A stretch of DNA of 64,000 bases from Alcanivoracaceae bacterium (GTDB lineage Bacteria > Pseudomonadota > Gammaproteobacteria > Pseudomonadales > Alcanivoracaceae): NCBI GenBank assembly GCA_029213045.1, contig JARGPN010000006.1:62001-126000 (forward strand), given 5' to 3'. The notes under the pieces were generated by a model. That model did no database searches and was not told the DNA's origin. It saw nothing but the letters and a program-made list of their open reading frames with translations. How positions within the stretch are numbered: the stretch's first letter is position 1; each line of letters begins with the position of its first letter. The translations under genes were made by a program, and so were the position numbers. Below are positions 45,284-54,863 of the stretch, piece after piece.

Positions 45284-46375
45284 TTAAGCGATCACGCCCG
45301 CGCTTCTCAAATGCGCGGCCATTTTAGCAGTGTCTGGCTGTTCGATTACACCGTGTTCCGTAACAATGGCACTGATTAGCTCTGCGGGGGTTACGTCAAA
45401 TGCAGGGTTAAACACAGGGACGTCAGTTGGCGCTATTGGTTTGCCTTGAACCGTCCGCACCTCATCAGCGTTGCGTTCTTCAATATCGATAAGGCTGCCA
45501 TCAGCGAGGTCGGGATCGAGGGTGGAAAGGGGGGCTGCAACGATAAATGCAATGCCATGATGCTTGGCGAGAACTGCTAAATTGTAGGTGCCGATTTTGT
45601 TCGCCGCATCGCCGTTGGCGGTAATGCGATCTGCGCCAACAATAACGGCACCAATTTTGCCGCTCTTCATGACGTGCCCAGCGGCGCTATCGACAACCAG
45701 CGTGACGGGAATATCATCTTGCATCAACTCCCAGCTCGTTAATCGCGCACCTTGCATCCATGGACGTGTTTCGCCGGCATACACGCCTACTATTTTTTTA
45801 GACTCCCACGCTGAACGAATGATTCCGAGAGCTGTGCCGTGGCCGCCAGTGGCCAGTGCGCCGGTATTGCAATGGGTGTATACCGATTTCCCTTCGGGTA
45901 TCAAGCTGACGCCCAAATTGCTTTTGCCAAAAAGCGCCGCGCCAAATTCAGCAAGGCGATGGTTCATTTCTCGATCATCTCGGTGAATGGCTTCTGCTTC
46001 AGCGGTAAGGCTGGCGATCAGGGCAAGACCTGTTTGCTCGCTAATCACCGATTGCATCCGTTCCAATGCCCAAAATAGATTGACCGCCGTGGGCCGGCTA
46101 GCAGCAAGCAGGTCGATGGCGGGCTTGAGGCTTGCTTGATTTGCGTTGACACCTAATTCCATTGCGGCCAACACAACGCCGTAGGCAGCACTGATGCCGA
46201 TTGCCGGTGCGCCACGTACAACCATGTCGCGAATCGCATCGGCAACCCCGTCTGCGTTGCTCAGTGGTAGCCAGAGCGTTTGATGCGGCAGTGCGCGTTG
46301 ATCTAACAGCTCAAGCCGTTTATTGAACCAGCGAATAGCTGGGCTGGAAATAATGGCGGTATCGGCGGTGGTCAT
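45284..46375 (-). CDS. mtnA: Methylthioribose-1-phosphate isomerase MtnA
   Basis: MtnA isomerises 5-methylthioribose-1-phosphate to the ribulose form, the entry to the lower salvage pathway. The 363-residue protein has [15 protein letters not shown], the catalytic cysteine in [17 protein letters not shown], and the catalytic aspartate in [11 protein letters not shown]. No mtnP, mtnK or mtnN is in the window, so the enzyme supplying its substrate is encoded elsewhere. It lies 75 nt upstream of mtnB and 29 nt after the PGPGW gene. Confidence 0.95.
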   Translation of the reverse strand: MTTADTAIISSPAIRWFNKRLELLDQRALPHQTLWLPLSNADGVADAIRDMVVRGAPAIGISAAYGVVLAAMELGVNANQASLKPAIDLLAASRPTAVNLFWALERMQSVISEQTGLALIASLTAEAEAIHRDDREMNHRLAEFGAALFGKSNLGVSLIPEGKSVYTHCNTGALATGGHGTALGIIRSAWESKKIVGVYAGETRPWMQGARLTSWELMQDDIPVTLVVDSAAGHVMKSGKIGAVIVGADRITANGDAANKIGTYNLAVLAKHHGIAFIVAAPLSTLDPDLADGSLIDIEERNADEVRTVQGKPIAPTDVPVFNPAFDVTPAELISAIVTEHGVIEQPDTAKMAAHLRSAGVIA

Positions 46376-46404
46376 GGGCGTTCTCGAGGTGTGCGGAGGA
46401 CGAA

Positions 46405-46818
46405 TTAATTTTCTGGCGCAAGCAATGGTGCTTTGTTGTATTTCTCACGAATCCAATTGAGTGCTCGCAGAATACGAGGGCGGCCAACAATGCGTCTTTC
46501 TAAACGATATTTTCCCGGAAACGTGCTGCAAGCAATGCCCAGCAAAATCGTCAGCATGCCTTGCCCTGGCAGTACTAGCATGAGTACCCCACACAGGACT
46601 AAAACGAAGGCTAGTAAGTTGCGCAGTAGCCATACCGTCCACCTGAGCGGGCCGCGATGTGAAGCAGGCTTTTTTTCCGCGACAAAGTAATCTTCTGGAA
46701 TACGGATAACAAGAAAAGGAATAGCAATCATGGAAATTATCGCCATCAACAGGCTTACCGAAGTAATCCAAGGAATCGCTGGCTCGACGTGGGCATAAAG
46801 CGTTTGCAGGTACTGCAA
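46405..46818 (-). CDS. PGPGW family membrane protein
   Basis: A 137-residue inner-membrane protein with two or three hydrophobic segments (about 18-40 and 66-100). The second ends in [15 protein letters not shown], which matches the PGPGW family signature. Its function is unknown. It sits between the DUF3108 gene (21 nt) and mtnA (29 nt) on the same strand, so it may be carried on one transcript with the mtn genes; a working link is not implied. Confidence 0.83.
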   Translation of the reverse strand: MQYLQTLYAHVEPAIPWITSVSLLMAIISMIAIPFLVIRIPEDYFVAEKKPASHRGPLRWTVWLLRNLLAFVLVLCGVLMLVLPGQGMLTILLGIACSTFPGKYRLERRIVGRPRILRALNWIREKYNKAPLLAPEN

Positions 46819-46839
46819 AATTGTAGCTCCTGACGGACG

Positions 46840-47625
46840 TTAGCGAACGGCTGAAGTTTTGTGTGAGGAGGCGGCGTCGTGGGAATTGTCGTCCTCTTTT
46901 ATGTGCGGTGACGCATCAAGAGATTCCCCCGGGGGTGTGGCCCATTCGAATGAGCGCAGTTCCATTTTTCCGCGCACCAAGGGGTTTTCAATATGGTCCA
47001 TGCGCACCATAAAATAATCTAGTTCTTCGGCGGCCCAGAGGAAGGTACGGCGACCTCGTTCAGGGTAGATTCGCTCGAGCTTAATCGTGTTGAAGGTGCC
47101 CGCCGGTGTTTTCAATAGTTCGCGTTTGACAATTTTATAGTTGAAGTCGGTGACGCCATCTGGCTCAGCAACAGCGTATGCCAAGGTTTCATTGCCTACG
47201 CTGAGGTCACAGCGGGCGACCATCGCTAACCCTAGCGCATCAACCATTTCGTCAGTGATGGCATATTCCGAATCGCTGCCGGAGGCCTGGAGCGCCTGCC
47301 AGTCGAAATCGACGTTGCCACCACGTTTAATCCCGAAGCCCTTTGAGTTAAACGAGTAGCCAAAGGGGCGGGCGTGACAGCTTGGCTGCCACTGAAATAT
47401 GGACTCTTCTTGATGTTTGATAAGCGGGTGATCAACGGAAAAGACGATGTGAAAACGTGAAGGAGAGGGTTCTTTTAGGTCAATCCGCGCGTCCATGCCC
47501 GTGGGCACACCGGAGAGCGATACTGAGTATTGCGCTTGCGCTGGGCGTAATACAAAGGTCTCGGCGGCAATGTGGCCGCAGAGACAAAGCATCAGTATAG
47601 CTAGAGGTGTGCGATTACTGTTCAT
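46840..47625 (-). CDS. DUF3108 family exported protein
   Basis: A 261-residue protein with a signal peptide (ends near IAAET) and a beta-rich body. It shows the DUF3108 features VDHPLIKHQEES, FDWQALQASG, a middle segment VAEPDGVTDFNYKIV, and LKTPAGTFNTIKLERIYPERGRRTFLWAA near residue 175. The last ~30 residues are a polar, disordered tail. Its role is unknown. It is first in the minus-strand series leading to mtnC and divergent from the next gene across 52 bp. Confidence 0.85.
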   Translation of the reverse strand: MNSNRTPLAILMLCLCGHIAAETFVLRPAQAQYSVSLSGVPTGMDARIDLKEPSPSRFHIVFSVDHPLIKHQEESIFQWQPSCHARPFGYSFNSKGFGIKRGGNVDFDWQALQASGSDSEYAITDEMVDALGLAMVARCDLSVGNETLAYAVAEPDGVTDFNYKIVKRELLKTPAGTFNTIKLERIYPERGRRTFLWAAEELDYFMVRMDHIENPLVRGKMELRSFEWATPPGESLDASPHIKEDDNSHDAASSHKTSAVR

Positions 47626-47677
47626 AATCCGGTATCATGCTGCGTTTTTTGAGTTAGCCCAAAAAGAGTGCGCAAGT

Positions 47678-48346
47678 ATGACAGCAACTACGCTTTACGT
47701 CGCCTTTCCTGCTAGTGATGAGCTATATGCTCGAACCATGAAATTCATTAATGCGGTGGAGGCAAATCCTGAGGTTAGCCAACAGGCGCTATTGAGCGAT
47801 ATTCCCTCGAAGTTTATTGATGAGGTATTGGCGGCTTTTTTTGAAGGCCCTGTTGACGCTGCGGGCTTGAAAGGTGGCTCAGCCGGCGTTATTCACAGCC
47901 TAATGGGGATGGTTGGTTCAGCGTCACGAGCGTTGGCGAGCAAGGTGTTAGGAAAAGTCACCATTGCAGAGCAGCGAGTGTTGGCGGCTCATTTCCGCGA
48001 GATCACCCACGAGAAAGACGGTAAATATTATTGTGGATTTGCGCTCGACCCTGAAGTTGCCAATGAAGCGGTGTTGATGTTCGACAGTTTTCGCTCCGGC
48101 AATGGCGAGCGAGATCAACTGGTGCGTATTATGACGGCGATTGGAGATGGCACTGTGCAGAACTTCTTCGATGTGCCGATGATGACAGTCAAAGTAGGCA
48201 TGGTGACTCGCGGATTGGTCAGCGCGGGCCGCGCCACTATTGAGAAGGCGTCACATTCAATGAACCGCAAAATTCTGCCTGATATGGAGCCGACCGCGCG
48301 TCAGCGCGTACTCGAGTATATGGCTGGGATGCTTCAGGAGTTTTAA
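47678..48346 (+). CDS. Hypothetical helical protein upstream of a PilZ-like gene
   Basis: A soluble, mostly helical protein of 222 residues with no signal peptide and no family I recognise. The frame is open from 47495, but that part overlaps the divergent DUF3108 gene and its promoter; ATG 47678 begins a plausible MTATTLYVAFPASDELYAR. Visible features are a Gly-rich GGSAGVIHSLMGMVGSASRAL, a helix pair VTRGLVSAGRATIEKASHSMN near residue 190, and no Cys-rich or catalytic motif. It lies 2 nt before the PilZ-like gene and is probably co-transcribed with it. Confidence 0.65.
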   Translation: MTATTLYVAFPASDELYARTMKFINAVEANPEVSQQALLSDIPSKFIDEVLAAFFEGPVDAAGLKGGSAGVIHSLMGMVGSASRALASKVLGKVTIAEQRVLAAHFREITHEKDGKYYCGFALDPEVANEAVLMFDSFRSGNGERDQLVRIMTAIGDGTVQNFFDVPMMTVKVGMVTRGLVSAGRATIEKASHSMNRKILPDMEPTARQRVLEYMAGMLQEF

Positions 48347-48348
48347 CA

Positions 48349-48729
48349 ATGAACTTTCGCCAAGGGGCCAACCGCCGCAAGCTTTCGCGTTTGTCGGTGG
48401 AATTAAAGGTAACGATGAGGGTGCACTCAGCCTTGCCTTGGTCTGCACGCGTGATTGCGGGGAGTGCGGTGGACTATAACCGGTACGGCCTTGGCTTAGT
48501 GTGTAGCAGTAATGTTCGGGCAAAGTCGCGGGTTACTTTGGATATAAGCGCTGGGCATATGGTGTTGCGAAGTGTTCGAGCTCAGGTGGTGTCTAGTGCG
48601 AGGCAAGGAAAGGAATATCGTATTGGGTTGCGGTTTTATCGCAAGCTGAGTGATTTTGCAGATCCTGGGCCTGGGCATCCACTGCATTTTCTTTTGGGAT
48701 TGGAAGAGACCTTGGAGCAGCCAGTATAG
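48349..48729 (+). CDS. PilZ domain-like protein (possible c-di-GMP receptor)
   Basis: A 126-residue protein with the outline of a single PilZ domain. The c-di-GMP-contacting Arg motif appears as RRKLSRLSVE near the start (RxxxR present), but the second motif (D/N)xSxxG reads DYNRYG, with Ser replaced by Asn. Later VLRSVRAQVVSSARQGKEYRIGLRF matches the PilZ strand pattern. c-di-GMP binding is therefore uncertain. It follows the unknown helical protein at 2 nt and ends at a long hairpin terminator. Confidence 0.75.
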   Translation: MNFRQGANRRKLSRLSVELKVTMRVHSALPWSARVIAGSAVDYNRYGLGLVCSSNVRAKSRVTLDISAGHMVLRSVRAQVVSSARQGKEYRIGLRFYRKLSDFADPGPGHPLHFLLGLEETLEQPV

Positions 48730-48780
48730 GGTTGAGAGAGGGTCGAGAGGCCGTATCAAGGCCGTGATTGGCCGAAAACG

Positions 48781-48818
48781 CAACGAATAAGGGCGCCGAT
48801 AGGCGCCCTTATTCGTTG
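48781..48818. terminator. Long perfect hairpin terminator between convergent genes
   Basis: 17-bp perfect arms (CAACGAATAAGGGCGCC and complement) with a GATA loop, between the PilZ-like gene and the AlgP-like gene. The AATAA and TTATT ends give weak A/T runs in both directions. Confidence 0.85.
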
Positions 48819-48843
48819 AGCCGTAATAATCTATCTTAGTAGA

Positions 48844-49428
48844 TTACTTTGCGGCTGCTTTTTTTTTCGGCGCTGCTTTTTTCTTGGCAGGAGCTTTTTT
48901 AGCCTTTGCGGCAGCTTTTTTAGGGGCTGCTTTCTTCTTCGGCGCTGCTTTTTTCTTGGCCGCTGCTTTCTTTTTACCGGCTGCTTTTTTCTTCTTTGGC
49001 GCTACTTTAGATTGGATCTCTTTAGCCCGTTTTTCCAAGTCTTTCTCGTACTGAGAAATGACATTGGCTAAGCTGTGTGCTTGCTTTGCTGTTGCTTTGA
49101 GGACTTTTACCTCAGCTTCGAGCAGCATTTTACGCGCTTCGTTAGCATTAGCTTGTTTGCGTGCATCGTTGACGGCCTTGCGAGCGCGGTCGATCTGTTT
49201 CTTCAATGCCGTATTTGCTTTGGTGCGGTATTCTTCTTGCAGCTTTTCAAGTTTGGAGAGGTTGTCTTTCTGGCGCTGAATTTCTACATTGACTCGTTCG
49301 CGTGCCGCATCCAGCTGCTTTTCCAGAGAGGCAATTTGCTTCTCGCGCTCGGTATCGAAGCGCTCGGCCAATTTACGGATTTGAGTTTGAATTTCACTGA
49401 CTCGGTTCTTAACCTTTTTTGCGGCCAT
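48844..49428 (-). CDS. AlgP-like Lys/Ala-rich coiled-coil protein
   Basis: A 194-residue protein with two parts. Residues ~10-125 are a long Glu/Lys/Gln heptad coiled coil. The last ~55 residues are a low-complexity run of Lys, Ala and Pro (KKKAAAKKKAAPKKKAAP type), like the histone-H1-like tail of AlgP/AlgR3 in Pseudomonas. Such tails bind DNA without sequence preference. In Pseudomonas AlgP has been linked to alginate gene expression; here only a DNA-binding or scaffolding role can be inferred. The repeats in the gene (GCTGCTTTTTTCTT-like on the plus strand) make it prone to length change. Confidence 0.8.
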   Translation of the reverse strand: MAAKKVKNRVSEIQTQIRKLAERFDTEREKQIASLEKQLDAARERVNVEIQRQKDNLSKLEKLQEEYRTKANTALKKQIDRARKAVNDARKQANANEARKMLLEAEVKVLKATAKQAHSLANVISQYEKDLEKRAKEIQSKVAPKKKKAAGKKKAAAKKKAAPKKKAAPKKAAAKAKKAPAKKKAAPKKKAAAK

Positions 49429-49565
49429 GGATTGCTCCCTTTACCTAGTTTGCTGAATGGGTTGCTAGAAGTTTCACTGCTACGTCGTTGCCACTATAGT
49501 ACAGCTTACTCACACCGAGAATAGTTCACTCTTTGCACAATTCCAAATTCTTCGAGAGAAAATGA

Positions 49566-50471
49566 ATGCCGGTATCATTTGATGGCAAGTTGGTGATCGC
49601 AATTAGCTCACGTGCGCTGTTCAATTTGCATGATAGCCACCTCATTTACGAGCGCGACGGCCTAGACGCTTATCAGGCGTATCAAGTCGATCATGAGGAT
49701 GAGCCTCTGACGCCGGGGGATGCGTTTCCGTTAGTGAAGAAGCTGCTTGCACTCAATTCGCAGCTGCCGGGAGAGCCCCGTGTAGAAGTCATTTTGTTGT
49801 CACGTAATAGCTCTGATACCGGCTTGCGGGTATTTAATTCGATTCAGCACTACGGTTTACCCATTACACGCGCCGCATTTGCGGGTGGAACAAGTCCTCA
49901 TCGCTATGTCTCTGCGTTTGGGGCGCATTTATTTTTATCGACGGATCAGGCGGATGTGCGCGGTGTGTTGGAGGCGGGCTATGCGGCGGCGACGATTCTG
50001 CCCGGGGCCAAAGCCTCCGAAAACGAAGAGCTGCGCATCGCTTTTGATGGTGATGCCGTGCTTTTTTCAGATGATTCTGAACGGATTTTTCAAGAGCAGG
50101 GTTTGGCCGCGTTCACAGAGAATGAACAAAGATCCGCACGTGAGCCTTTGCCTGGTGGGCCTTTTATGGGGTTTCTCGCAGCGCTTCATAAGCTTCAGAG
50201 CGAGTTTTCTAGAGAGCAATGTCCAATTCGCACGGCGTTAGTCACGGCACGTGCAGCACCAGCGCATGAGCGCGTCGTCCGCACGTTGCGCGCGTGGGAT
50301 ATTCGTATCGACGAGAGCCTTTTTCTAGGCGGTCTGGAGAAAGGGGTGTTTCTAGAGGCTTTTGGCGCCGATATGTTTTTCGATGATCAGCCGGGGCATT
50401 GCGAGTCTGCAATGAAGCATGTTGCCGCGGGGCATGTGCCCCACGGTATCGCCAATAAACCGAAATCTTAA
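49566..50471 (+). CDS. 5'-nucleotidase (PF06189-type)
   Basis: A 301-residue cytosolic protein resembling the small family of bacterial 5'-nucleotidases that includes Pseudomonas and Deinococcus members. Recognised segments are KLVIAISSRALFNLHDS at the N terminus, VEVILLSRNSSDTGLRVFNSI, AFDGDAVLFSDDSE with a DxDxVxF acidic triad, and FGADMFFDDQPGHCESA at the end, forming a HAD-like active site. It would release phosphate from nucleoside monophosphates. The start is at 49566 (ATG at 49563 codes one residue earlier only in another frame). It has no close operon partner. Confidence 0.85.
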   Translation: MPVSFDGKLVIAISSRALFNLHDSHLIYERDGLDAYQAYQVDHEDEPLTPGDAFPLVKKLLALNSQLPGEPRVEVILLSRNSSDTGLRVFNSIQHYGLPITRAAFAGGTSPHRYVSAFGAHLFLSTDQADVRGVLEAGYAAATILPGAKASENEELRIAFDGDAVLFSDDSERIFQEQGLAAFTENEQRSAREPLPGGPFMGFLAALHKLQSEFSREQCPIRTALVTARAAPAHERVVRTLRAWDIRIDESLFLGGLEKGVFLEAFGADMFFDDQPGHCESAMKHVAAGHVPHGIANKPKS

Positions 50472-50516
50472 TATAGTTCTGGCGCTTGTTAAGACGTGAA
50501 GCGAGCAGGGCCGTGC

Positions 50517-51299
50517 TTAGAAAATTGCGTACTTCAATCCGAGCAACATCAAAATCGATACAAGTATTGGGTGCAGGATTCTATCCGGCAGACGTGCGCC
50601 CGCATGAGTGCCAAGATAAATAGCAGGAATTGAGCCAACCAGCAACGCGGCTAAAAGCTTCCAATCCACATGGCCCAAGAACAAATGGCCCAGACCCGCA
50701 ACAAGAGTTAGCGGCACTGCATGGGCAAGGTCTGTGCCGACTACCTTTACAGAAGGCAAGCGCGGAAACAGCATCAACAACACCGCGGTGCCGATCGCGC
50801 CTGCTCCGACTGATGACAGGGTCACCAGCACGCCTAGCACGACGCCCATGACGATAGTCCAGAGGCTCCGATGATGTTGCAGGCTGCGCAACACAGCGCT
50901 GCTGCCTTCATGAGATTGACGTTGAATACGATTGCGGAACAACAACACCACTGACGTAAAGATCAGCATAAAACCAAGACTGGTGGTTAATAGGTGGGCG
51001 TATTCTTTTGCGTCACTAAATACAGTGGACAGTAAAAAGGTAGTCGCCAGCGCCGCAGGTAGACTGCCTGCGGCCATCAGCCCAACAATTCCCCAATTAA
51101 TGGTTTTACGCTGGGCATGCATAAATATGCCCGTCGATTTGGTAATTGATGCATACAGCAGATCGGTGCCCACGGCGACCTGAGGCGGAAACCCAAACAT
51201 CAGCAGCATAGGCGTCATCAGTGAGCCGCCGCCGACACCGGTTAAGCCTACAGCGAAGCCAACCGCTGCGCCTGCGAGTACGTAGTACACAAATTCCAT
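50517..51299 (-). CDS. TauE/SafE family permease (sulfite/sulfonate type)
   Basis: A 260-residue inner-membrane protein with about eight hydrophobic segments. Family markers are GLTGVGGGSLMTPMLLMFG near the N terminus and LSSVGAGAIGTAVLLMLFP in the second half, the two repeats typical of TauE/SafE. Relatives export sulfite, sulfoacetate or other organosulfur anions. It is divergent from cysB, and cysH is next, so a role in sulfur handling is likely but the substrate is inferred. Confidence 0.87.
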   Translation of the reverse strand: MEFVYYVLAGAAVGFAVGLTGVGGGSLMTPMLLMFGFPPQVAVGTDLLYASITKSTGIFMHAQRKTINWGIVGLMAAGSLPAALATTFLLSTVFSDAKEYAHLLTTSLGFMLIFTSVVLLFRNRIQRQSHEGSSAVLRSLQHHRSLWTIVMGVVLGVLVTLSSVGAGAIGTAVLLMLFPRLPSVKVVGTDLAHAVPLTLVAGLGHLFLGHVDWKLLAALLVGSIPAIYLGTHAGARLPDRILHPILVSILMLLGLKYAIF

Positions 51300-51455
51300 A
51301 AAAAGGGCCGTCTTGTTGCAGTGCTGAGGTTAGCTTGTTCGAAGTGCGTTAACGTAAGCGTATACGCGGGTTTCGACATGCTTGTTTACACATAGCCACG
51401 CACTATATCGACGCTAAACTATGCTTGGAACGAATAATTATTTATATTTTTATAA

Positions 51456-52463
<1,008 letters not shown>

Positions 52464-52464
52464 C

Positions 52465-52492
52465 AAAAAAGCCCGCAAAAGCGGGCTTTTTT
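52465..52492. terminator. Bidirectional terminator between cysB and cysH
   Basis: AAAAAAGCCCGC, AAAA loop, GCGGGCTTTTTT: a symmetric 6-bp G+C stem with A- and T-runs, serving convergent cysB and cysH. Confidence 0.95.
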
Positions 52493-52506
52493 ATGCATTA
52501 AGGAAA

Positions 52507-53235
52507 TTATTCCTCAATGTTGATGGCGTGCAGGCCACACTCTTTTTTCGTGGCATCTTCCCACCACCAGCGACCTTCGCGCTCGTGCTGACCAGGCAGA
52601 ACTGGCTTCGTGCACGGCTCACATCCAATCGAAATAAAGCCTTTCTCATGCAGTGAGTTGTAAGGCACTTCGTTCGTGCGAATGTAGTTCCAAACGCGCT
52701 CCGACGACCAGTTGGCGAGCGGATTAAATTTCACCAGCAGTTGACCTGGGGCCGCTAAGCCGCCATCGATTTGTACTACTGGAATGTCGGCACGTGTGCC
52801 TGGTGACTGATCTTTACGCTGACCAGTGATCCAAGCGTCCAGCGTCGCCACTTTACGTTTCAACGGTTCGATCTTACGAATGCCGCAGCATTCCTTGTGA
52901 TCGTCTTTGTAGAAGCTGAATAAGCCTTTTTCAGCAACGAGCTTTTGTACTGTCTCGGGCTGCGGGAACATCACTTCAATCGGTAGATCGTAGTGGGTGC
53001 GGACTTTTTCCAGAAACTCGTACGTCTCGATATGTAGGCGTCCGGTATCCAAAGTAAATACTGGTACGTCTTTGCGGATGCGATGTGCCATATCGACAAG
53101 CACCACGTCTTCAGCGCCGCTGAAAGAAATGGAGATGTTGCTGAATTGCTTCAGGGCGAACTCGATAATCTGGCGAGGGGAGGCGTCTTTCAGTTCCTCA
53201 TTCCATTGCTGGACTTGCTGTTCAGTGATGCTCAT
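52507..53235 (-). CDS. cysH: Assimilatory adenylylsulfate (APS) reductase CysH
   Basis: CysH reduces activated sulfate to sulfite using thioredoxin. The 242-residue protein has [13 protein letters not shown] (substrate loop) and the C-terminal active cysteine in KKECGLH. It also has the paired cysteines KECCGIRK and IGCEPC that bind a [4Fe-4S] cluster, which marks it as an APS reductase of the Pseudomonas/plant type rather than the E. coli PAPS type. It shares the sulfur patch with cysB and the TauE permease. Confidence 0.93.
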   Translation of the reverse strand: MSITEQQVQQWNEELKDASPRQIIEFALKQFSNISISFSGAEDVVLVDMAHRIRKDVPVFTLDTGRLHIETYEFLEKVRTHYDLPIEVMFPQPETVQKLVAEKGLFSFYKDDHKECCGIRKIEPLKRKVATLDAWITGQRKDQSPGTRADIPVVQIDGGLAAPGQLLVKFNPLANWSSERVWNYIRTNEVPYNSLHEKGFISIGCEPCTKPVLPGQHEREGRWWWEDATKKECGLHAINIEE

Positions 53236-53344
53236 AAGAATTCGTGTCTGGCTGGTTAACGAAGAGCGCGCAGTTTATCAGAGCTGGCCATTCGGCTGAA
53301 TAGGCTTGGTGTTCTAAGCATATAACTGCTGTGGGGTTGTTTTA

Positions 53345-53412
53345 TGCGGGAGCCAGCCTGCCGGCGATGGGGCTTTGCCGGGCGCAGTATCGCTTGCAGG
53401 CAAGCTCCCACA
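53345..53412. repeat. REP palindrome, copy 1
   Basis: 68-bp imperfect palindrome that begins TGCGGGAGCCAGCCTGCC and ends in GGCAAGCTCCCACA, matching Pseudomonas-type REP elements (GTGGGAGC...). It is 89 bp ahead of copy 2. Confidence 0.88.
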
Positions 53413-53433
53413 GGGGAAGTGCGGATTGTTTTA

Positions 53434-53501
53434 TGTGGGAGCTAGCCTGCTGGCGATGGGGCTTTGCCGAATGCAGTATCGCTTGCAGGCAAGCTCCCAC
53501 A
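53434..53501. repeat. REP palindrome, copy 2
   Basis: Second 68-bp element, beginning TGTGGGAGCTAGCCTGCT and ending with the same 3' arm as copy 1. The two copies form an 89-bp tandem unit (with the preceding TTGTTTTATG included) in the 347-bp gap between divergent cysH and thrH. The remaining gap sequence shows nothing else. Confidence 0.9.
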
Positions 53502-53582
53502 GAGGTGGGCCATGAGGGCGTTGCAAAGCCTTGCAGTGGCGGCTACATTGGCGCCCGCAGCGTCAATCGTGAGGGGTATACC

Positions 53583-54200
53583 GTGGAAATCGTTTGCTTG
53601 GACCTAGAAGGGGTCTTGGTTCCTGAAATTTGGATTAATTTTGCTGAGCGCACGGGCATTGAAGCATTGCGTGCTACAACCCGTGATATTCCTGATTACG
53701 ACGTGCTGATGAAACAGCGCCTGCGTATTCTCGATGAGCATGGTTATGGCTTGCCGGACATTCAGGCGGTGATCGATGAAATGGGGCCATTAGATGGCGC
53801 CCGTGAGTTTGTCGATTGGCTGCGCGAACATTTTCAAGTGATCATTCTTTCCGACACTTTCTATGAATTTGCTAAGCCTTTGATGCGTCAGCTCGGTTGG
53901 CCAACATTGCTCTGTCATAAGCTAGAAGTGAATGAAGAAGGGCGTATTACCGACTATAAATTGCGTCAAAAAGATCCTAAGCGCATGTCAGTGATGGCGC
54001 TTCACGGCTTGGAATACCGAGTTATCGCAGCCGGTGATTCGTACAACGACACCACCATGCTCGCTGAAGCCGATGCGGGTATCTTGTTCCACGCCCCCGA
54101 TAACGTCATTAATGAATTTCCGCAGTTCCCAGCGGTGCAAACCTTTGATGATTTAAAGAAAGAAATCGTCAAAGCTAGCGTGCGAGATATTCCGCTCTAA
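53583..54200 (+). CDS. thrH: Phosphoserine phosphatase / homoserine phosphotransferase ThrH
   Basis: A 205-residue HAD-family enzyme, the length of Pseudomonas ThrH, which dephosphorylates phosphoserine and can move phosphate to homoserine. Motifs are CLDLEGVLVPE (motif I, DxE), ILSDTFYEF (motif II), Lys in DPKRMSVM region and AAGDSYNDTTML (motif IV). The start is GTG 53583 (GAGGGG 7 nt upstream); the frame is open to 53331 only because the REP elements happen to be readable, so that part is not protein. Confidence 0.94.
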   Translation: MEIVCLDLEGVLVPEIWINFAERTGIEALRATTRDIPDYDVLMKQRLRILDEHGYGLPDIQAVIDEMGPLDGAREFVDWLREHFQVIILSDTFYEFAKPLMRQLGWPTLLCHKLEVNEEGRITDYKLRQKDPKRMSVMALHGLEYRVIAAGDSYNDTTMLAEADAGILFHAPDNVINEFPQFPAVQTFDDLKKEIVKASVRDIPL

Positions 54201-54319
54201 GCCTTCTCGGTAAAGCGGATTGTCTATCACTTTAAACGGGGCCTAACGGCTCCGTTTGTGTTTGCGCTAATGGTAATCGTATTATCTGGATGGGTTGTTA
54301 TCAGGAAGGGATACTGTTT

Positions 54320-54742
54320 ATGGAAAGCATTGCCAACTTAAAAGCATTTCGCGTGGCGGACTATATGTCCCGCCGCCTTATCACCTTGTCGCCGTCCATG
54401 AGTGTGAACGAAGCCATTAGGTTATTACTGGAGCACAGTATTTCTGGCGCGCCGGTGATCGAAGGCGAAACACTGTTAGGCGTCTTTTCCGAATCTGATT
54501 GCCTGAAGGGCGCTATTCAAGCGAGTTACCACGAAACCGGTATTGGCAGTGTGTCAGAGTTTATGACCACGGAAGTGCAAACCATTGATGCCGGTAGCAG
54601 CGTACTCGAAGCTGCTGATATTTTTCTGCGTGATCGTCGCCGCCGTTTGCCTGTTATGGAAAATGGGCAACTTGTTGGACAAATCAGTCGCCGCGATATT
54701 CTGCGTGCGATGGATGATTTTGCGCGCAAACATACGCTTTAA
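54320..54742 (+). CDS. CBS-pair domain protein
   Basis: A 140-residue soluble protein made of two CBS motifs (about residues 12-70 and 76-135): VADYMSRRLITLSPSMSVNEA and EFMTTEVQTIDAGSSVLEA. CBS pairs bind adenosine nucleotides and regulate other proteins; no effector domain is attached here. Start is ATG 54320 (AGGAAGGG about 9 nt upstream); the frame is also open from ATG 54290. It stands alone and ends in a terminator. Confidence 0.88.
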   Translation: MESIANLKAFRVADYMSRRLITLSPSMSVNEAIRLLLEHSISGAPVIEGETLLGVFSESDCLKGAIQASYHETGIGSVSEFMTTEVQTIDAGSSVLEAADIFLRDRRRRLPVMENGQLVGQISRRDILRAMDDFARKHTL

Positions 54743-54806
54743 TTGGCTGGCGTTAGGAGAATATAAAGCCGGTGGCGCAGCCGTAGTATTAAGTAGTTGT
54801 AATTGA

Positions 54807-54840
54807 AAACAAACAAGGCGCTTCGGCGCCTTGTTTGTTT
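54807..54840. terminator. Bidirectional terminator with UUCG loop
   Basis: 15-bp perfect stem AAACAAACAAGGCGC / GCGCCTTGTTTGTTT around a TTCG tetraloop, between the CBS gene and the giant surface protein on the other strand. Confidence 0.93.
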
Positions 54841-54863
54841 GAGGAAAAGGAGTTCTGTAAGCA

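Noticed and set aside
47495-47677. 61-codon extension of the unknown protein at 47678
   Set aside because: It lies antisense to the DUF3108 signal peptide and across its promoter region, and ATG 47678 gives a natural start.
49075-49524. 149-codon plus-strand frame opposite the AlgP-like gene
   Set aside because: It is the antisense of a low-complexity coiled-coil gene, rich in Leu/Phe/Cys as expected from complementing Lys/Glu/Ala codons.
53331-53582. N-terminal extension of ThrH reading through the REP repeats
   Set aside because: The frame is open only by chance through two palindromic repeats; the family start is the GTG at 53583 with a Shine-Dalgarno.
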